Assembly: GCA_023053685.1 (NCBI GenBank) | Contig: JALIGW010000143.1 | Location: 112,001-176,000, forward strand | Source: Diadophis punctatus similis | Taxonomy: Eukaryota > Chordata > Lepidosauria > Squamata > Dipsadidae | DNA: 64,000 bases | Direction of reading: 5' to 3' | In this document: positions 30,240 through 40,667 of the stretch, piece after piece | Layout of the letters: each line of letters starts with the position of its first letter | Position numbering within the stretch: the stretch's first letter is position 1 | Made by a program: the position numbers and the translations under genes | Notes under the pieces: model-generated | The model's input: only the letters and a program-made list of their open reading frames with translations | The model's database searches: none | What the model was told of the DNA's origin: nothing

Positions 30240-30424
30240 TTCAAAGAAAAACCAGAAAGTCCAGTTGCCTCTTGGAAAAGCATCTTTGAGATCTATCCTG
30301 GTTAGTTTATGAATTCCTTTTTTGGGGGAGTTTCCTTACTCCCACAGATGGGAACTGGAGGGAGAAAGGAATTCCGGATGTTGCGTGTGAGCGTTCTTCT
30401 AAATAATTCTCTCCAAAATAGCTA

Positions 30425-30545
30425 GTCCTCCATTTATAGCCACTTGTTTTGCACCACTTGAAGTTACATGGCATGGATGTTTTTCACACTTACGACCATT
30501 GCAACATCCCTGTGGTCACGTGACCAAAATTTGGACAAAATTTGG
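30425..30545 (-). mobile_element. Tc1/mariner-like MITE fragment
   Basis: TAGTCCTCCATTTATAGCC, TTTTTCACACTTACGACC, GTCACGTGACCAAAATTTGG. Confidence 0.8.
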
Positions 30546-30626
30546 ACAACTAAGGTTTCCTGCTTGAACAGGGGGTTGGACTAGAAGACCTCCAAGGTCC
30601 CTTTCAACTCTTGTTATTCTATGCTC
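30546..30626 (+). mobile_element. CR1 3' UTR fragment
   Basis: GGTTTCCTGCTTGAACAGGG, GGACTAGAAGACCTCCAAGG, TTGTTATTCTATG. Confidence 0.9.
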
Positions 30627-30999
30627 TTAGCTTCATTCCGTCTGAGGGTTCTTACTGCATTCGGATGGGAGATTGGGGGGGGAGAGAAGAGCGGGGGGGT
30701 GTTGAATCCAGCACATCATAGGTTAGCCACCCCCACCACCCTAGAAAATGTTAGGGATCCCTCGCCAACAGAAACTTCATCGCCCTAAGGGAAGAATTCC
30801 TTATTTCAACTGTTTTTAGCATGAAAAGATTTGTGGGTCAGAAGTGGTTTGCATCAGGAAAAGCTGCGGATCTCCCTGGAGAACCAACAAAAATCCTTCC
30901 TGGAACCAAAACACGAAAAATTGCTCTATTTTCTGCACTATTTTCTGCACACTTGAAAGACGAGTGTGAAGGGTGGGCAGAGAAGAAATGTGAGTTTTG
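30627..30999. other. Unassigned DNA
   Basis: A G-run region at 30675-30700; no gene recognised. Confidence 0.4.
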
Positions 31000-31004
31000 A
31001 TTGT

Positions 31005-31100
<96 letters not shown>
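31000..31100. repeat. (GT)n microsatellite
   Basis: About 50 GT units with one TT break near 31038. Confidence 0.97.
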
Positions 31101-31101
<1 letters not shown>

Positions 31102-31211
31102 GTTGGGAATGCCTGTGTTGCCACACAAGAGAATATGTCGCAGGAAAAAATGTAAGGCATTCTTTAAAGCCAGACAATTAAGGCCCAGAACGCATGTAGG
31201 GCTGAACACAA

Positions 31212-31607
31212 TACAGGTAATCCTCAAATTGCAACTTTTTTCACTTAGCGACCGTTTAGAGTTACAACGGCACTGAAAAAAAGTGACTTAGGACCGTTTT
31301 TCACACTGACGATTGTTGCAGCATCCCCAGGGTCACATGATTAAGATTCCGGTGCTTGGCAACTGACTCACATTTATGACGGGTCGCAGTGTCCCTGGGT
31401 CATGTGATCCCCTTTTGCGACCTTCTTGACAAGCCAAGCCAACGGGGAAGCCAGATTCGCTTAACAACCTTGTTACTAACTTAACAAGTGCCTTGATTCA
31501 CTTTTACAAGGTTGTAAAACGGGGCAAAACCCAACTTGAACAGCTGTCTCGCTTAGCGATGAAAATTTTGGGCTCAGCTATGGTCGTAAGTCGAGGACTA
31601 CCTATAT
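31212..31607 (-). mobile_element. Tc1/mariner-like MITE, complete copy
   Basis: Left ACAGGTAATCCTCAAATTGC, right GGTCGTAAGTCGAGGACTAC then CTA: inverted termini about 25 bp long. TA on both sides (ATACAGG and CCTATAT) fits a TA target. Best reference copy in the window. Confidence 0.85.
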
Positions 31608-31751
31608 CTGACTTCCTGCGCTCTATACTTTTATAAAACTAAAAACATTCCCAGCCCTCGCTCTGTCTTTGCCCGCGATGCGTGAGTGCAGGCCAGGGTT
31701 GGGTTCCATTTACCTTCTCTATCGGTTCACATCGCGACGGAAGTTCGCCCC

Positions 31752-31770
31752 AACCCTAACCCTAACCCTA
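31752..31770. repeat. Short interstitial telomeric repeat
   Basis: Three units of AACCCT at 31752-31770, next to an ATTT run and a LINE. Confidence 0.8.
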
Positions 31771-31777
31771 CGTCACA

Positions 31778-31778
31778 T

Positions 31779-31841
<63 letters not shown>

Positions 31842-31842
31842 T
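31778..31842. repeat. (ATTT)n microsatellite, LINE tail
   Basis: About 16 ATTT units that end at the reversed LINE 3' UTR. Confidence 0.95.
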
Positions 31843-32346
31843 TATTTTTGTCAAGAACGTGTTGGTAATATACATAGATATAACATTGTTTATATACATA
31901 AGATGGGTACTGATAAGAGGGAACATTAGGACAGGGACGGTAGGCACGCTGGTGCACTTATGCACGGCCCTTACTGACCTCTTAGGAATCGGGTGAGGTC
32001 AGCAATGGACAGTCTAAGGGTGAAGTTTTGGGGGTTTGGTGACGAAACCACAGAGTCAGGTAGTGAGTTCCAGGCATTTACCACTCTGTTGCTAAAGTCG
32101 TATTTTCTACAGTCAAGTTTGGAGCGGTTCACTTTGAGTTTGTATCTGTTATGTGCTCGTGTATTGTTGTGGTTGAAGCTGAAGTAGTCATTGACAGGAA
32201 GGACGTTGTAGCGGATAATTTTATGAGCTATGCTTAGGTCGTGCCGAAGGCAACGTAGTTCTAAGCTTTCTAAGCCCAGGATTTCAAGTCTGGTTGCGTA
32301 AGGTATTCTGTTGCGAGCAGAGGAGTGGAGGGCTCTTCTTGTAAAG
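31843..32346 (-). mobile_element. Non-LTR LINE C-terminus (GGGGCGTGCATAAGCGCACC family)
   Basis: The minus strand reads QRYFTRRALHSSARNRIPYA, TRLEILGLESLELRCLRHDL, SIAHKIIRYNVLPVNDYFSF, NRYKLKVNRSKLDC, FSNRVVNAWNSLPDSVVSSP, a stop, then a 3' UTR. The block matches the general C-terminal pattern of CR1/Rex-group LINEs (ERL.LGL.SLE.RRLR... NRV.NAWNSLP). Frame is open for about 125 residues, suggesting a relatively young copy. Confidence 0.78.
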
Positions 32347-32520
32347 TATCTCTGGACTTCAGAGAAATGACCCTCTGCGCATGCCCAGAAGCCTTTGCGC
32401 ATGCGCAGAGAGGGGTTTTTTTCCAGCTGCGGCGACCGGACGACCGGTTTGGAAACGTGGACAGCCGGCCCATCGCTGCCAGTTCGGCGAGCGGCGGCAA
32501 ATTTCCGCTACCGGTTCTAA
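32347..32520. mobile_element. hAT-like MITE fragment
   Basis: TCTGCGCATGCCCAGAAGCC and ATTTCCGCTACCGGTTC are shared with the hAT MITEs at 10658 and 63089. No clear termini. Confidence 0.5.
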
Positions 32521-33050
32521 AGTATTCTGCTTTTATTTTATTCAAATTAATTTTGGCATGCCGTTGACGGCTGTCCTCAGAAACCTTGCAAACTTTTAAT
32601 GGCCAGGGATTGACCCCATAGGCCTTTTCCCAGCTCAGTTCTCAACGCTGGGAAGGTAAAAGACTTTTTAAAAAAACTCCAGATCTGACCGTGAGCCACT
32701 GAAACGAGAGGGGATAAAGAAGAAAGAGGAAGCTATAAAAAGAAATGTCCTTGTTCTGAAGTCTGAATTGGAGACTTACATGATGTTTCGTGTTTGCCCT
32801 TCAGCGGGCCTTGTCAACTTCGGTGTGAAATCAAGATTTCAGAAATCACACAACCTTTGTCATGCGAGGGATAAATTCGTTGCTACAGGCTGCAGCCAGA
32901 ATTGCGGTGCCCTTCAGTCTGATAGACGTCGCACTACTGATTGCAGAAGAAATCCACCACGGGGTGGGGGAGGTCAAGTGAGGACAAGGCTGAGCCAGGT
33001 GTGAACTGCTACGGTGCCTTGAAGAGTTCTGGGTGGTTTTTTGATCTACC
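32521..33050. other. Unassigned DNA
   Basis: No gene or repeat recognised. Confidence 0.4.
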
Positions 33051-33351
<301 letters not shown>

Positions 33352-33488
33352 TACCCTGTTTCCCCCAAAATAAGACATCCCCTGATAATAAGCCCAATCG
33401 GGCTTTCGAGTGCATGGCAATATGGCCAAGCGCTTATTTCAGGGTTCAAAAAAATATAAGACAGGGTCTTATTTTCGGGGAAACACAG

Positions 33489-33490
<2 letters not shown>
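33352..33490. mobile_element. 139-bp MITE, copy 2
   Basis: Same length and nearly the same sequence as copy 1; it starts 301 bp after it. One early change is AAAATAAGAC against AAAAGAAGAC in copy 1. Confidence 0.9.
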
Positions 33491-33558
<68 letters not shown>

Positions 33559-33607
33559 CCTACCTACCTACCTACCTACCTACCTACCTACCTACCTACC
33601 TACCTAC
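33491..33607. repeat. (TATC)n then (TACC)n
   Basis: The same two-part order as 33190-33351 but shorter, so MITE plus STR duplicated as a unit. Confidence 0.97.
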
Positions 33608-33738
33608 TACCCTGTTTCCCCCAAAATAAGACATCCCCTGATAATAAGCCCAATCGGGCTTTTGAGTGCATGGCAATACGGCCAACCGCTTATTTCAGGG
33701 TTCAAAAAAATATAAGACAGGGTCTTATTTTCGGGTAA
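33608..33738. mobile_element. MITE, copy 3, 3'-truncated
   Basis: Starts 256 bp after copy 2; ends at TTTTCGGGTAAAT where a SINE begins, losing the last bases. Confidence 0.88.
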
Positions 33739-33739
33739 A

Positions 33740-33990
33740 TAGCCAAGGTGGTGCAGTGGTGCAGTGGTTAAATGCAGCACTACAGGCTACTGCTAGTTCA
33801 GCAGTTCAGCTGTTCAAATCTCACCAGGCTCAAGGTTGACTCAGCCTTCCATCCTTCCGAGGTGGGTAAAATGAGGACCCAGATTGTTGTGGGCAATATG
33901 CTGAACTCTGTAAACCGCTTAGAGAGGGCTGTAAAGCACTATGAAGCGGTATATAAGTCTAAGTGCTATTGCTATTGCTATTGCTAAACA
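33740..33990 (+). mobile_element. tRNA-derived SINE, full length
   Basis: GCCAAGGTGGTGCAGTGG with a duplicated GGTGCAGT at the head, then the body to AGTGCTATTGCTATTGCT. Confidence 0.93.
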
Positions 33991-34224
33991 CGGTAACTCA
34001 CCTGGCTCTTTGGGAGGATATAAAGAAGGGTCAAGGGCGATAGGACCTTCAGCGGAACTCTTTCTGAATTATTGCCATGCGGTGAGGACCCGTCCTATTA
34101 TAATTTCATTATGAAACCATCAAACAAGCTGCCGCATTTGGACGAAGGCATCAAAGTTTAAAACCCCACTGCAAAACCCTCACGTGCGATTATCACCTTA
34201 CCAACCTGACCTGGTAGAAGTTGG

Positions 34225-34281
34225 AGAAATGAGTATGCTGGAATTGGGGATGTTTAGTTTGATGAAAAGAAGGACCAGGGG
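34225..34281 (+). mobile_element. CR1 ORF2 fragment
   Basis: GCTGGAATTGGGGATGTTTA, GTTTGATGAAAAGAAGGACC. Truncated at a hAT element. Confidence 0.82.
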
Positions 34282-34691
34282 CAGGGGTGGGATTCAAAAA
34301 TTTTAGCAAGGGGTTCTCTGCCTGGTTGGGGTGGGCGTGGCCATGGTGGGCGTGGCCAGCCACCATGGCGGGGGCCCTTTTTGCCCTCCCCAGGCTCCGG
34401 AGGCTTTCCTTGAACCTCTGGCAGGGTGAAAACGGCCTCCCCAGGCTCTGGAGGCTGGAAACGGGCCCATTTCCGGCCTTCCCGAACTTTGGGTAGGGCC
34501 GTTTTTCGCCCTCCCCGAGCCTCCGCGTGTGCCCTGCACTTACCTGCATCCAAAACGGGCCGTGTGGGGACTCGGGAGGGGAGGGGCAGACAGGGCCAGG
34601 CAGGAGTGGGATTTGGGGGTTATCCGAACTGCACAGAGTCCTAGCTAGAGTTTCTCCTGAACCCCTGCGAACCCCCAGCAGCCCACCTCTG
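34282..34691. mobile_element. hAT-like non-autonomous element
   Basis: Left CAGGGGTGGGATTCAAA, right CAGCAGCCCACCTCTG, with GGTGGGCGTGGCCATGG inside. No target duplication; the flanks are different parts of CR1, so a deletion followed insertion. Confidence 0.7.
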
Positions 34692-34770
34692 ATATAAGGT
34701 CTCTTGCTTCAGCAGAGGGTTGGACTAGAAGACCTCCAGGGTCCCTTTTTGCACTCTGTGATTCCTGTAT
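34692..34770 (+). mobile_element. CR1 3' UTR fragment
   Basis: AAGGTCTCTTGCTTCAGCAG, GGTTGGACTAGAAGACCTCC. Confidence 0.88.
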
Positions 34771-35305
34771 TCTGTATCTCCTGGATCTTGATCAGAGCCG
34801 ATAGGTCCTCCTGAAGAAGAAAGCAGCCACAGGTCAGGCTGTGGGCAGGAGGTGGTGGCAGGAGCTCCCTTGTCGGCAAACAACCGGGCAGATAAAGGAA
34901 ACACTAGTCTATCTGACACGTTGTCAGCTCCGGGTGTTTGTTTACAGCTGGTGCCCTGGTTTCTGCTCCGCCTTGCTTCTGGTCCCAGGAAGGGTGCTGT
35001 GAATTAAAAGCACTTTCTTCGCCCCCATCGAGTCAAGTGGTGTGAACTCCACTTGTCTCAGGGACCACATTCCTGGAGAAAGAGTCAGCTCCTTGATGGG
35101 ACTTCTCTCCTCCAAGTTGCACGTTTCTCCTCCTCCTCCTCGGCTCCCGAGCACACGGAGGGCAGAGGCCTCTCGGATAACCCTTGCCTTGAGCTGATAA
35201 TGAAAAAATGCAGGGTCAACCTTTGGCCTCACCTCAGTCTGACTAGGGACCCTTTGAGGTTGGAGGCTCAACTGGGATTTTTTTGTTTCTGTTTTGTTTT
35301 CGAGA
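34771..35305. other. Unassigned DNA
   Basis: No repeat recognised; several short frames on both strands, no convincing exon. Confidence 0.4.
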
Positions 35306-35386
35306 ATTTAGAATAGAATAGAGCTGGAAGGGACCTTGGAGGTCTTCTAGTCCAACCCCTTGCTCAAGCAGGAGACCCTATACCCG
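35306..35386 (-). mobile_element. CR1 3' UTR, reverse
   Basis: AGAATAGAATAGAGCTGGAA, GGTCTTCTAGTCCAACCCC, AGGAGACCCTATACC. Confidence 0.9.
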
Positions 35387-35820
35387 CGATGGCGAACCTA
35401 TGGCGCGCGTGCCACAAGTGGCATGTGCAGCCATATAGATGGGCACACAAGCTCAGGTACGGCGGGCATGCGCGCGCCGGCCAGCTGATTTTCTGGCCCA
35501 CTGGGAGTCGGGAAACGGCCTGTTTTCAGCCTCCGGAGGGGTGGGGAAGGCCCATTTTTTGCTCTCCCCAAGCTCAGAGCCTTTCTAGGAACCTGGGGTG
35601 GGCGAAAACGGCCTTCCTGACACCACCACCCCCCGGAGGTCCTCCGGAGGCTGGAAACGTTCCGTTTGCCGACTTCCGGTTGAACCGGAAGTTCCGGGGT
35701 TTTTTTTGCTCTCCCCAGGCTTCAGAGCCTTTCTAGGATCCTGGGGAGGGCGAAAACGGCCTTCCCCACCCACCTGGAGGCCCTCCGGAGGCCAGAAATG
35801 GCCCGTTTTCCAACTTGAAG
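35387..35820. mobile_element. hAT-like element (GATGGCGAACC family), right end uncertain
   Basis: The left end CGATGGCGAACCTATGGC matches 7734. GC-rich interior with two similar blocks (TTTCTAGGAACCTGGGG at 35583 and TTTCTAGGATCCTGGGG at 35730). No right terminus before the Penelope-like block. Confidence 0.65.
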
Positions 35821-35829
35821 AAGTTAGGG

Positions 35830-35940
35830 TTGAAGAGCTCTGTCAGAACTGAAGAATCTTCTTGGATGAGAAGCGAAACGTCTTCAAAGAAAAGCCAGAA
35901 AGTCCAGTTGCCTCTTGAAAAAAAAGGCACCGTTGGCATT
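35830..35940 (+). mobile_element. Penelope-like terminal repeat, single copy
   Basis: CTGTCAGAACTGAAGAATC, then GCGAAACGTCTTCAAAG, AAGTCCAGTTGCCTCTTG and GGCACCGTTGG. No inverted partner here. Confidence 0.7.
35849..35882 (+). ncRNA. Hammerhead-ribozyme-like motif, type 2
   Basis: CTGAAGA, A, TCTTCT against AGAAGC (five pairs and one mismatch), GAAA, CGTC. Helix I GAA/TTC is intact. Confidence 0.5.
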
Positions 35941-36298
35941 CAGCTTTTGAGACCTTCTGACAAGCAAAGTCAATGGGGAAGCCAGATTCATTTTACAACC
36001 GTGTTACTAACTTAGCAACTTGCAGCATTTTACTTAACAACTGTGGCAAGAAAGGTGGTAAAAGGGGGCCAAACCTCGCTTAAGGAATGTTTCACTTAGC
36101 AACAGAAATGTTGGGCTCCATTGTGGTTGCAAGTCAAGGACTTACCTGTACAGGCCGGTTGCCAAGTATCTGGCTTTTGACCATGTGGGATCCTGCAACG
36201 GTCGTAAGCGTGAAAGACGGTCGTAAGTCACTTTTTCAGTGCCTTTGTAACTGAACAGCCACTAAACAAATGGTTGTAAGTCGAGGACTACCGGTACA
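35941..36298. mobile_element. Tc1/mariner-like MITEs, one reverse and one forward fragment
   Basis: 35941-36152 is reverse (ends TCAAGGACTTACCTGTACAG); 36153-36298 is forward 3' half (GTTGCCAAGTATCTGGC to GTAAGTCGAGGACTACCGGT). They share the junction ACAGGCCGG. Confidence 0.8.
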
Positions 36299-36324
36299 GA
36301 AGCACTCCTAAGTGGAGACATCAA

Positions 36325-37465
36325 AGCCGTGTTGACGCAGTGGTTAGAATGCAGTATTGCAGGCTGACTCTGCCCACTGCCAAGAAGTTCGATCCTGACT
36401 GGCTCAAGGTTGTCTCAGCCTTCCATCCTTTCGAGGTGGGTAAAATGAGGACCCAGATTGTTGGGGTCAATATGCTGAACTCTGTAAACTGCTTAGAGAG
36501 GACTGTGAAGCGGTATATAAGTCTAAGTGCTATTGCTTGCAAAGGGAAGGGGAGGGAGGGAGGGAGGGAGGGAGGAAGGAAGGAAGGAAGGAAGGAAGGA
36601 AGGAAGGAAGGAAGGAAGGAAGGAAGGAAGGAAGGAAGGAAGGAAGGAATCAATCTGTGGTGGCACAGTTGTTACAATGCAGTATTGCAGGTTAACTCTG
36701 CCCACTGTCAGGAAGTTCGATCCTCACCGGCTCAGGATTGACTCAGCCTTCCATCCTTCTGAGGTGGGTAAAATGAGGACCCAGATTGTTGGGGGCAAGA
36801 GGCTGACTTTGTAAACTGCTTAGAGAGGGCTGTAAAGTGGTATATATAAGTCTAAGTGTTATTGCTTGGGAAGGGAAGGGAAGGGAGGAAGGAAGGAAGG
36901 AAGGAAGGAAGGAAGGAAGGAAGGAAGGAAGGAAGGAAGGAAGGAAGGAAGGAATCCGTGGTGTCACAGTGGTTAGAATGCATTATTTTAGGCTAATTCT
37001 GCCGACTGCCAGCAGTTCGATCCTCACCGGCTCAAGATTGACTCAGCCTTCCATCCTTCCGAGGTGGGTAAAATGAGGACCCAGGTTGCTGGGGGCAATA
37101 GGCTGACTCTGTAAACTTAGAGAGGACTGTGAAGTGGTATATAAGTCTAAATGCTATTGCTTGCAACGGGAAGGGAAGGGAAGGGAAGGGAAGGGAGGGA
37201 GGAAGGAAGGAAGGAAGGAAGGAAGGAAGGAAGGAAGGAAGGAATCCGCGGTGTCACAGTGGTTAGAATGCAGTATTTCAGGCTAATTCTGCCGACTGCC
37301 AGCAGTTCGATCCTGACAAGCTCAAGATTGACTCAGCCTTCCAGCCTTCCGAGGTGGGTAAAATGAGGACCCAGATTGTTGGGGGCAGTTTGCTGACTCT
37401 AAACCGCTTAGAGAGGGCTGTAAAGCACTGTGAAGCGGTATACAAGTCTAAGTTCCGTTGCTATC
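36325..37465 (+). repeat. Composite tandem array: SINE + (GGAA)n, four units
   Basis: Four SINE copies in the same orientation, each followed by a GGAA block except the last. The head word GTTAGAATGCAGTAT (or variant) falls at about 36343, 36671, 36972 and 37262, so units are about 329, 301 and 290 bp. Copies 3 and 4 share CTAATTCTGCCGACTGCCAG. SINE tails pass straight into GGGAAGGGAAGGGAAGG then (GGAA)n, so the unit expanded as a whole, not by four insertions. Confidence 0.92.
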
Positions 37466-37705
37466 ACGGTGACACATTGGTGACCTCAATGCTTTTTCCC
37501 AGCAGCATCGTGCTTTCCGTGCCAGATTGCCACATATTTGGCGCAGGAAAACACAGACGGTCAGCTGGGTGTATCAAAAATACACACTCCGGTTGGGAAA
37601 TCAGGAACGTTACATGGACATTCATCAAAGCAGATGAATCAGAGAGATATGGTAGTCATTATTACTTGGAACTCTTGCAAGGAAGCAACTGAAAAATATT
37701 CTTAA

Positions 37706-37840
37706 GAGAGAAATGTTCTCCGTCATCCAGGTTGTGGTTGTCCCAAAGGTGCATATTTTCAAAGGGCACCTGGATTTTCTTTTCTTTTTTTCCCTTGAAG
37801 ACGTTTCGCTTCTCATCCGGGAAGCTTCTTCAGTTCTGAC
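37706..37840 (-). mobile_element. Penelope-like terminal repeat, single reverse copy
   Basis: TCTCCGTCATCCAGGTTGTG, GTCCCAAAGGTGCATATTTT, GACGTTTCGCTTCTCATCCG. Confidence 0.7.
37800..37833 (-). ncRNA. Hammerhead-ribozyme-like motif, type 2
   Basis: Minus strand: CTGAAGA, A, GCTTCC against AGAAGC (five pairs), GAAA, CGTC, with helix I GAA/TTC. Confidence 0.5.
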
Positions 37841-38045
37841 TTCTTAGAGGGAAGCTTGCTAATAACCTCATGGAAACCAGCTAAAGTTGTTTAACTCTTC
37901 CTTCTCTTAAGCTGCTGGTTGGCCTTTGAATGATGACTCAGCCACCTTGATGAAATGTGTATTATTCGGTAAGAGAGGAATGTCCTCCAACTATCTTGAT
38001 GTATAAGGCTGACAGTGGTCTGTTTTTGATCAACAATGCCTGCTA

Positions 38046-38046
38046 T

Positions 38047-38121
<75 letters not shown>

Positions 38122-38818
38122 CTTTCTTTCTTTCTTTCTTTCTCTTTCCTTCCTTCTTTCCTTCCTTCCTTCCTTCTTCCTTTCTTTCTTTTCTCCCTTC
38201 CTTCCTTTCTTTCCTTCCTTCCTTCCTTTCTTTCCTTCCTTTCTTTCCTTCTTTCCTTCTCTCCTTCCTTCTTTCTTTCTTTCTTTTCTCCCTTCCTTTC
38301 TTTCCTTGTTTTTTTCTTTCTTTCTTTTTTCTTCCTTCCTTCCTTCTTCCTTTCTTTCCTTCCTTCCTTCCTTCCTTCCTTCCTTCCTTTCTTTCTTTCT
38401 TTTTTCTCTTTCCTTCCTTCTTTCCTTCTTTCTTTCTTTTCTCCCTTCCTTTCTTTCCTTGTTTTCTTCTTTCCTTCCTTCTTTCTTTGTTTTCTTCCTT
38501 CCTTCTTCCTTTCCTTGTTTTCTTCTTTCCTTCTTTCCTTCTTTCTTTCTTTCCTTGTTTTCTTCCTTCCTTCCTTCTTTCTCTTTCTTTCCTTGTTTTC
38601 TTCTTTCCTTCTTTCCTTCTTTCTTTCTTTCCTTGTTTTCTTCCTTTCTTCCTTTCTTTCCTCCCTCCCTCTCCTTGTTTTCTTCTTTCTTTCTTTCTTT
38701 CTTTCTTTTCTTCCTTTCTTTCTTCCATCCTCCTTCCTTCCTTCCCTTGTTTTCTTCTTTTTTCTTTTTTTCTTTCCTTTCTTCCTTTCTTCCTCCTTTC
38801 ATTCTTCCCTTGTTTTCT

Positions 38819-38865
<47 letters not shown>

Positions 38866-38888
38866 CTTTCTTTCTTTCTTTCTTTCTT
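38046..38888. repeat. (TTTC)n/(TTCC)n array with CCTTGTTTTCTTC joints
   Basis: About 840 bp of near-pure pyrimidines. The word TTTCCTTGTTTTCTTC recurs about ten times from 38300 on, marking longer minisatellite-like units. Long open frames on both strands are compositional. Confidence 0.97.
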
Positions 38889-38989
38889 CATTTAGAAAAT
38901 TTATATTGTCGCCTACTCGCACATGGCGACTCAAGGCGGCTTACATGACATATTAAACATATTATTCTGTCTCATTAAACAGATTTAAC

Positions 38990-39215
38990 AGAATAACAGA
39001 GTTGGAAGGGACCATGGAGGTCTTCTAGTCCAACCCCCTGCTCAAGCAGGAGACCCTATTGTCATTTCTGACAAATGACTATCTGGTCTCTTTTTAAAAG
39101 CCTCCAGTGTTGGAGCATTCACACCTTCTGGAGGCAAGTCCTTCCACTGATCCATTGTTCTCACTGCCAGGAAACTTTTCCTTAGTTCTAGGTTGCCTGC
39201 TTCTTTGGGTATCCC
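38990..39215 (-). mobile_element. CR1-type LINE 3' end, reverse
   Basis: ACAGAGTTGGAAGGGACCAT, CTAGTCCAACCCCCTGCTCA, TTCTCACTGCCAGGAAAC. Confidence 0.92.
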
Positions 39216-39584
39216 TTTATATCTGTTTTGGTGGCTAAGGGAGGCTTATGCGCTGCTTTATTCAATAAACAAGACCTTCCCTTCTGTTTCTCAGTACAGG
39301 GTCATGTCTATACAATCTACCATAATATCGTTCCAAAAGATTACTGCAATAGGTTTTCAGTTCTGGCCTTGAGTCTTCGGGCATGGTCAAGTTCTAATCC
39401 TAAATCATTCAGCGTTGTGTTTGCCAAAATAAAAAGAAATTGACAGCCCTCTTCCTTCTGTCACGTTCTCGGCAGAAAAGCTCAATTGACTTCCCAACAA
39501 GTCAATTGGACTTTTAAAAGACTTTTTGTTCCTTCTTTTCCTTTCTTCCTTCCTTCCTTCCTTTCCCTCTTAAGGCAAATAGAA
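39216..39584. other. Unassigned DNA
   Basis: No gene recognised; a short GGAAG-complement run near 39545. Confidence 0.4.
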
Positions 39585-39670
39585 TAGAATAGAATTTTAT
39601 TGGCCAAGTGTGATTGGACACACAAGGAATTTGTCTTGGTGCATATGCTCTCAGTGTACATAAAATCCAT
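39585..39670 (-). mobile_element. LINE 3' end with AATAG tail, reverse
   Basis: AATAGAATAGAATTTTATTG, GCCAAGTGTGATTGGACACA, CTCAGTGTACATAAAA. A related TTGGCCAATAAAGTATTCTA end is at about 46365. Confidence 0.65.
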
Positions 39671-40224
39671 CACAATAGAACATTTGTAATTCCGGATGGA
39701 AACTCTTGAGAAGGATCGCTCGGCTCAAACCACTCCATAGACCAAAGGCTTGTTTATTAGCCTCCGGTGGCCTTAAATCTATCATTTTTCCATCTGATAA
39801 GCAGCACAAACTCTTCCTCCAAGAAGCTCCAGTTAAAGTACTGGCTGCAAATATGAATTTCAGATTTGGCTTAATCCATAGGAATCTTAGATTCAAGGTC
39901 TCTCCCGCTGCAACAAGGCCTCGTTCTTCTCCAGTCAATTTTAACTTCATTTTATCATATTTTATTAATCAAATGTAGACTCTGCCCATGAGACTCTGGA
40001 CGTTTTACAGATCCAAACGATAAAATCACCTACAAGAAATAGAATGAAAACAGCGTGAAGAATAAAACAAGAGCAGAATTAAAGAGACTAGTTTAATAAA
40101 GGTGGAGGAAGGAGCCTCAAGCCACCAGCAAACCAGAGTTATGTACCATTCTTTGTTTCAGACTCCACAAACCAAGAATGACACGTGGAGTAACTTCTGA
40201 GTAGTTTCATTATTGTCATTTGAC
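39671..40224. other. Unassigned DNA
   Basis: No gene or known repeat recognised. Words near 40190-40260 (GAGTAGTTTCATTATTGTC, CTTGCCAGAG) recur at 48315-48370, so part is a low-copy repeat. Confidence 0.4.
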
Positions 40225-40667
40225 TACAGACAAAATCTTGCCAGAGCAAAGCAACTATCTGTTAGGGTTCCAAGTAACAACCCACAGCAAACAAAACTCC
40301 AAAGCAGGTAGATTCCTGAAAGAATAGTTTTATTGGATATGTCATATTGGCACAGAGGGATTGGCCTAGGAAACAAAGCTGTTACAGAATCGGGTAGTCC
40401 TGCTAGAAATACTTTGAAACCTCCTCCCAGAGGGGAGACACAGAAACAGGTTGTAAAGTGGGTGTGTGGGGTCTCTAACAATGCTTTGAGCCCTAAGCGC
40501 TTATAAGCAGTATCCTGAATAAAGGGAAGTGAGTTTCCTATTATCTTCTCCGCTGTCCTCACCACTCTCTGTAGGGACTTTCTATCTGAGGCACTGCTGC
40601 CACCAAACCAGACAGTGATGCAGTGTGTTAAAACGCTCTCAATCGTGCCTCTGTAAAAAGGAGTGAT
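40225..40667 (-). mobile_element. Rex1-like LINE fragment
   Basis: The minus strand reads HCITVWFGGSSASDRKSLQR, VVRTAEKIIGNSLPFIQDTA, YKRLGLKALLETPHTHFTTC. Same family as 9068-9655 and better preserved. 5'-truncated at 40667. Confidence 0.78.

Larger units (their letters stand above)
30043..30298. mobile_element. Penelope-like foldback
   Basis: Reverse half from 30043 (GGAGATTCTCCGTCATCCAG) to about 30170, forward half from about 30200 to 30298 (AAGTCCAGTTGCCTCTTGG). A 30-bp spacer CCTTCCTTTCCCCACCATCC separates them. Both halves contain a hammerhead-like motif with the same extra A (GAAAAC), so one half was probably copied from the other. Confidence 0.72.

Noticed and set aside
37891..38934. 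Open frames over 300 residues on both strands (Lys/Glu/Arg-rich and Phe/Leu/Ser-rich)
   Set aside because: Compositional frames of the TTTC/GAAA array.
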